A stretch of DNA of 64,000 nucleotides, taken from assembly GCF_008757455.1 (NCBI RefSeq), contig NZ_VCMV01000029.1, forward strand, positions 1-64,000, in the 5' to 3' direction. Origin of the DNA: Microvirga brassicacearum. GTDB taxonomy: Bacteria > Pseudomonadota > Alphaproteobacteria > Rhizobiales > Beijerinckiaceae. Below, piece after piece: positions 60,553-64,000 of this stretch; the first letter of the stretch is position 1, and each line of letters opens with the position of its first letter. A model generated the notes under the pieces. The model was not told the DNA's origin. It was given only the letters and a program-made list of their open reading frames with translations, and made no database searches. The position numbers were made by a program, and so were the translations under genes.

Positions 60553-61479
60553 ATGCCAGCAATCGTAAATCAGCCGCATGCAGATGGAAACGTGCAGATG
60601 CTCGGCGACCCCTCGCTGATCGTGCATGCGACTCCGGCGGCAGGGTTCACTTCGCAACTCATCAGTTCCCTTAGGAGCCCTCCCGTTTTCGTTGCTCTAT
60701 TGATCCTTTCAGTCGTGATCGTTGTGGCCCTTGCAGCGCCACTTCTTGGGACCATTGATCCGGTCGCGATCGATCCGGGCTCACGGTTGCGTGGGCTATC
60801 CCCCGAGCATTGGCTCGGAACAGATGCATTCGGGCGCGACACCTATTCGCGTGTCGTATATGGGGCACGTGTTTCACTGATCGTCGGTGCGGGAGCCACG
60901 CTCATGAGCATCACACTTGGCCTACTGATCGGGGTTCTCGCCGGATATTTTCGCGCAGCAGACGCCATCATCATGCGCGTTATGGACGGCATTATGGCCA
61001 TCCCCAGCATTCTACTTGCCATCGCACTTGTGTCGCTGACAGGTGGGAGTCTTCTGACGGTTCTAGTTGCAATTACCATTCCGGAAGTTCCTCGGGTCGT
61101 GCGTCTCGTCCGTAGCGTCATTCTGTCAGTTCGCACCGAGCCATACGTAGAGGCTGCCATTTCGCTCGGAACCCGTGTGCCGACTTTGCTGGTCCGTCAC
61201 ATGGTGCCGAACACCGTGGCGCCATTGATTGTGCAGGGCACTTACGTCTTCGCCGCAGCGATTCTTACGGAAGCCACGTTGAGTTTTCTCGGGGCTGGGT
61301 TACCGCCCGAAATTCCATCCTGGGGCAATATGATGTCCGAAGGCCGTATGTACTTCCAGCTTCTGCCAGGCCTCATCCTTTATCCGGGCATCATCCTCGC
61401 CGCGACACTCCTGAGCGTGAACGTGCTCGGTGACGTCTTGCGTGATCTTCTCGATCCGAAAATGGCGCGAAAATCATGA
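60553..61479 (+). CDS. Peptide-type ABC transporter permease (DppC-like)
   Basis: This is a 308-residue partner permease, starting at 60553 after GAGGGA. A polar N-terminal tail of about 45 residues precedes the first helix. Family landmarks are HWLGTDAFGRDTYSRVVYGAR and the EAA loop YVEAAISLGTRVPTLLVRHMVPN. It overlaps the ATPase gene by four bases (ATGA at its stop). Confidence 0.92.
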   Translation: MPAIVNQPHADGNVQMLGDPSLIVHATPAAGFTSQLISSLRSPPVFVALLILSVVIVVALAAPLLGTIDPVAIDPGSRLRGLSPEHWLGTDAFGRDTYSRVVYGARVSLIVGAGATLMSITLGLLIGVLAGYFRAADAIIMRVMDGIMAIPSILLAIALVSLTGGSLLTVLVAITIPEVPRVVRLVRSVILSVRTEPYVEAAISLGTRVPTLLVRHMVPNTVAPLIVQGTYVFAAAILTEATLSFLGAGLPPEIPSWGNMMSEGRMYFQLLPGLILYPGIILAATLLSVNVLGDVLRDLLDPKMARKS

Positions 61480-63161
61480 GTAGCTTAATCGCTGGTTCGA
61501 GAAAGTCCGAAACGATGTCCAACAGGACAAACCCTGTTATGAAGATCGATAATCTTGCGGTGCAGGTCGTCGGCGATCCCACCGGCCGTCAGGTGCTTGA
61601 GAATATCAGCTTCGAGATCAGCTCAGGAGAGACGCTCTGCGTTGTGGGTGAGTCAGGGTCAGGTAAGTCCGTCACTTCTCTTGCCATCATGGGACTTCTG
61701 CCAGCAGGCTCGCTGAAGCCGAGCCGCGGTCGAATTCTCGTGGACGGTGAGGACATACTGGCAGCTAGTCCGGCCCGCTTGCGCGAACTGCGGGCGACGC
61801 GGATGGCGATGATCTTTCAGGAGCCAATGACGGCGCTAAACCCTGTTGAAACAGTGGGTGAGCAGATTGATGAGGTCCTGCGAATACACAGCAAACTCAG
61901 CAAGACGGCACGGCGCCAGAAAGTTCTTGCGATGCTGGAATCCGTTCATATGCCGGATGTTGAACGCATTTACAATTCCTACCCGCACCAACTCTCGGGC
62001 GGTCAACGCCAGCGCGTGGTAATTTCGATCGCACTGATCCTTGAGCCTCGAATCCTGATCGCAGACGAGCCGACGACTGCCCTCGACGTGACGACACAAA
62101 AACAAATTCTCTTGCTGATCCGCGAGTTGCAGAAAAAGCACAATACCGCTGTGCTTTTCATTACCCATGATTTTGGTGTCGTTGCGGAGATTGCGGATCG
62201 CATCGTCGTGATGAATCGGGGTCACCTCGTTGAGGTAGGCACGCGGGAAGACATTCTGGCGCGACCCCGAGAAGCCTACACGCGTATGCTGGTTTCCTCA
62301 GTGCCGAGTTTGATCCCTCAGAAACGAGAAGCGCCAGTAACCGACATTGTTTTGGAGGTGCAATCGCTGAGCAAGAACTATTCGCGGAAGCGCCTTTTTG
62401 GCAGTGGTGGCTCGGTTGCGGCTGCACAGAATGTCAACCTGACACTGCGAAAGGGTGAGATCGTCGGGATCGTTGGCGAGTCCGGTTCCGGTAAGTCAAC
62501 GGTCGCACGATGTATTGTTCGACTTCAAGACCCCACCTCCGGTGCCGTACTGGTCAAGGGTGAGGATATCGCCAGGGTTTCTGGACCTCAGTTGCGCCCA
62601 AAGCGGCAACGCGTCCAAATCGTTTTCCAGGATCCATACCGTTCACTAAATCCGCGGATGAGGGTGGGGGATTCGATTATCGAAGGCCTCGTCAATTTCG
62701 GTACGAAGCGAGAGGCGGCTTTGAAAAAGGCACGCGAGTTACTCGGCCTTGTCGGTTTGAGTGATGACTCTATGCAACGTTACCCGCACCAGTTCTCCGG
62801 TGGCCAGCGGCAGCGTATCTGCATCGCCCGGGCGCTTGCGCTCGACCCAGACATTCTGGTGGCCGACGAAGCGGTGTCTGCTCTGGATGTTTCTGTCCAG
62901 GCGCAGGTCCTGAAGCTTCTGGGCGAAATTCGCGATAGGACTGGCATCGCCGTTCTGTTCATCACGCATGACCTGCGCGTCGCGGCGCAGATTTGCGACA
63001 CTATTCTGGTGATGCAGCATGGAAGCATTGTGGAGGCAGGGCCGGCGGCCGAGGTTCTGACGTCCCCCCGGCGGGAATATACACGCACTCTGATTGACGC
63101 AGCGCCAGGTCGAGGTTGGGACTTCCAGAATTTCGGCCCGCTAATATCCGGCGCTGCATAA
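61476..63161 (+). CDS. Peptide-type ABC transporter ATPase, DppD-DppF fusion
   Basis: One 561-residue protein carries both nucleotide-binding domains. The first (about 20-290) has Walker A GESGSGKSV, signature LSGGQRQRVVIS and Walker B ILIADEPTTALD. The second (about 295-550) has GESGSGKST, FSGGQRQRICIA and ILVADEAVSALD. In the second Walker B the usual Glu-Pro is Glu-Ala, with the catalytic Glu kept. Each half ends in the oligopeptide-ATPase C-terminal segment (PREAYTRMLVSSVP, PRREYTRTLIDAAP). Such D-F fusions are common for family 5 transporters in alphaproteobacteria. The ATG overlaps the permease stop. Confidence 0.92.
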   Translation: MSSLIAGSRKSETMSNRTNPVMKIDNLAVQVVGDPTGRQVLENISFEISSGETLCVVGESGSGKSVTSLAIMGLLPAGSLKPSRGRILVDGEDILAASPARLRELRATRMAMIFQEPMTALNPVETVGEQIDEVLRIHSKLSKTARRQKVLAMLESVHMPDVERIYNSYPHQLSGGQRQRVVISIALILEPRILIADEPTTALDVTTQKQILLLIRELQKKHNTAVLFITHDFGVVAEIADRIVVMNRGHLVEVGTREDILARPREAYTRMLVSSVPSLIPQKREAPVTDIVLEVQSLSKNYSRKRLFGSGGSVAAAQNVNLTLRKGEIVGIVGESGSGKSTVARCIVRLQDPTSGAVLVKGEDIARVSGPQLRPKRQRVQIVFQDPYRSLNPRMRVGDSIIEGLVNFGTKREAALKKARELLGLVGLSDDSMQRYPHQFSGGQRQRICIARALALDPDILVADEAVSALDVSVQAQVLKLLGEIRDRTGIAVLFITHDLRVAAQICDTILVMQHGSIVEAGPAAEVLTSPRREYTRTLIDAAPGRGWDFQNFGPLISGAA

Positions 63162-63207
63162 TTCCTCGGGCCACGCGCTTTTTGCAAAATTCGACGAAGG
63201 TAGGACC

Positions 63208-64000
63208 ATGAACAACCATTATGATGCGATTATCCGAAATGCTTCGATTGTTGATGGAACGGGAGCCGATCGCTTCAATGGCGATGTGGCAATTAGAGGT
63301 GACAGTATCGCGCGCATCGGTGACCTCAGCAACGCGACAGCTGGTACAATCATCGATGCAAAGGGTCTTGTGGTCGCGCCAGGCTTTATCGACGCGCACA
63401 CGCATGACGACCGCCTTCTTCTGTCGAACCCCGACATGGCTTCAAAAGTTAGCCAGGGAGTGACAACGATCATAGGGGGTAATTGCGGGATCTCGCTTGC
63501 GCCAATGCCGCGTCCGATTCCCAACCCCGTTACGCCACCGCTCAACCTTCTCGATGAAGACGGACGTTGGTATCGATTCGCAACGTTTGCGGACTATGTT
63601 GCCGAGCTAGAAGCCCATCCGGCGGCGACCAATTGCGCCATGTTGGTAGGACACTCGACACTTCGGGTCGCGACAATGGATGACCTGAGCCGGCCTGCAA
63701 GCCCTGAACAGATTGCGGCTATGCGGACAATGGTGGTGGAAGCCCTCACGGCTGGAGCGATCGGTGTGTCGACAGGCCTCGCCTATGCACCTGCTATCGG
63801 CTCTCCCACAGAGGAGGTCATCGAGATCTGCCAGCCATTACGCGAGCGTGGCGGTCTCTACTGCACTCATATGCGAGATGAAGGGGATATGGTCGTCGAG
63901 TCGCTGAACGAGACTTTTAGGATCGGGCGGGATGTCGGGGTCCCGGTGGTCATCTCACATCACAAAGTGGTGGGGGCGAAGAATTTTGGCCGGTCGGCCG
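63208..64000 (+). CDS. N-acyl-D-amino-acid deacylase (D-aminoacylase), 3' part beyond window
   Basis: The frame opens at an ATG (63208) with AGG upstream and runs off the right edge; 264 codons are visible. It is an amidohydrolase of the D-aminoacylase group: small N-terminal beta domain (YDAIIRNASIVDGTGADRFN, GLVVAPGFIDAHTHDD with the metal His-x-His), GGNCGISLAP with the metal Cys, GLAYAPAIG, the His in YCTHMRDEGD and VVISHHKVVGAKN. It would release D-amino acids from N-acyl-D-amino acids for the upstream DadA-like dehydrogenase. It lies 46 bp after the transporter ATPase and probably in the same operon. Confidence 0.9.
   Translation, partial: MNNHYDAIIRNASIVDGTGADRFNGDVAIRGDSIARIGDLSNATAGTIIDAKGLVVAPGFIDAHTHDDRLLLSNPDMASKVSQGVTTIIGGNCGISLAPMPRPIPNPVTPPLNLLDEDGRWYRFATFADYVAELEAHPAATNCAMLVGHSTLRVATMDDLSRPASPEQIAAMRTMVVEALTAGAIGVSTGLAYAPAIGSPTEEVIEICQPLRERGGLYCTHMRDEGDMVVESLNETFRIGRDVGVPVVISHHKVVGAKNFGRSA

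Noticed and set aside
1..64000. tRNA, rRNA, CRISPR arrays, prophage, replication origin
   Set aside because: No sequence resembling these was seen on reading the window. Short or unusual RNAs cannot be excluded without a covariance-model search.

Overview
The window reads as chromosomal DNA of a GC-rich alphaproteobacterium, most likely of the order Hyphomicrobiales (Bosea/Microvirga/Methylobacterium-like). This is inferred from the gene families: ThuEFGK-type sugar transport, RTX proteins ending in an M10-type C-terminal module, SRAP, XdhC and DUF2200 proteins, many sugar ABC operons, and dense ATGA-coupled operons. No rRNA, tRNA, CRISPR array or replication gene was seen. The content is catabolic and accessory rather than housekeeping.

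Layout. (1) 1-5906: a formylglycine-generating enzyme and its sulfatase, followed by a secreted protein cut by the left edge, face a sensor kinase/response regulator pair. Repeated TCAGGGT boxes lie in both intergenic regions. (2) 5907-8000: the decayed start of an IS1182-type transposase, an SRAP gene and a probably frameshifted gene. (3) 7953-13655: a complete periplasmic aldehyde oxidoreductase operon (paoA-paoB-paoC) with its cofactor genes (MocA-type cytidylyltransferase and XdhC/PaoD chaperone). (4) 14034-23227: an adenylate cyclase/TolB/TPR protein, a secreted CAP-RTX protein, DUF2200, GST and SRPBCC proteins, a divergent DJ-1/PfpI protein and GlxA-type regulator sharing a palindrome, a GFA-like protein and a divergent L,D-transpeptidase paralogue.

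(5) 23659-27814: a ThuEFGK-like trehalose/maltose-type ABC transporter operon, then two alpha/beta hydrolases. (6) 30082-42336: a sugar-acid locus. A 2-keto-3-deoxy-galactonokinase-like gene diverges from a roughly 11-kb co-directional operon. That operon encodes a DapA-family lyase, an enolase-superfamily dehydratase, a full sugar ABC transporter, an NAD-dependent epimerase/dehydrogenase, an IclR regulator fused to an SMP-30 lactonase, an SDR and a GlcD-type FAD enzyme. Together they could import a sugar or uronate, oxidise it, open the lactone, dehydrate the acid and cleave the keto-deoxy acid.

(7) 42507-50784: a second sugar-acid locus. An enolase-superfamily enzyme and two unrecognised proteins are transcribed away from a GntR/FCD regulator, an SDR and a third sugar ABC transporter. 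Overlapping inverted repeats lie between the divergent arms. (8) 51218-54124: a secreted beta-helix RTX protein and a gene-poor kilobase holding a Tn3-family transposase remnant. (9) 54125-64000: a TetR regulator, a ThDP-dependent acetolactate-synthase-like enzyme, a DadA-type D-amino acid dehydrogenase, a peptide-type ABC transporter and an N-acyl-D-amino-acid deacylase cut by the right edge. This set suggests uptake and breakdown of N-acyl-D-amino acids or D-peptides.

All family assignments come from motif and sequence recognition by eye; no database search was run.
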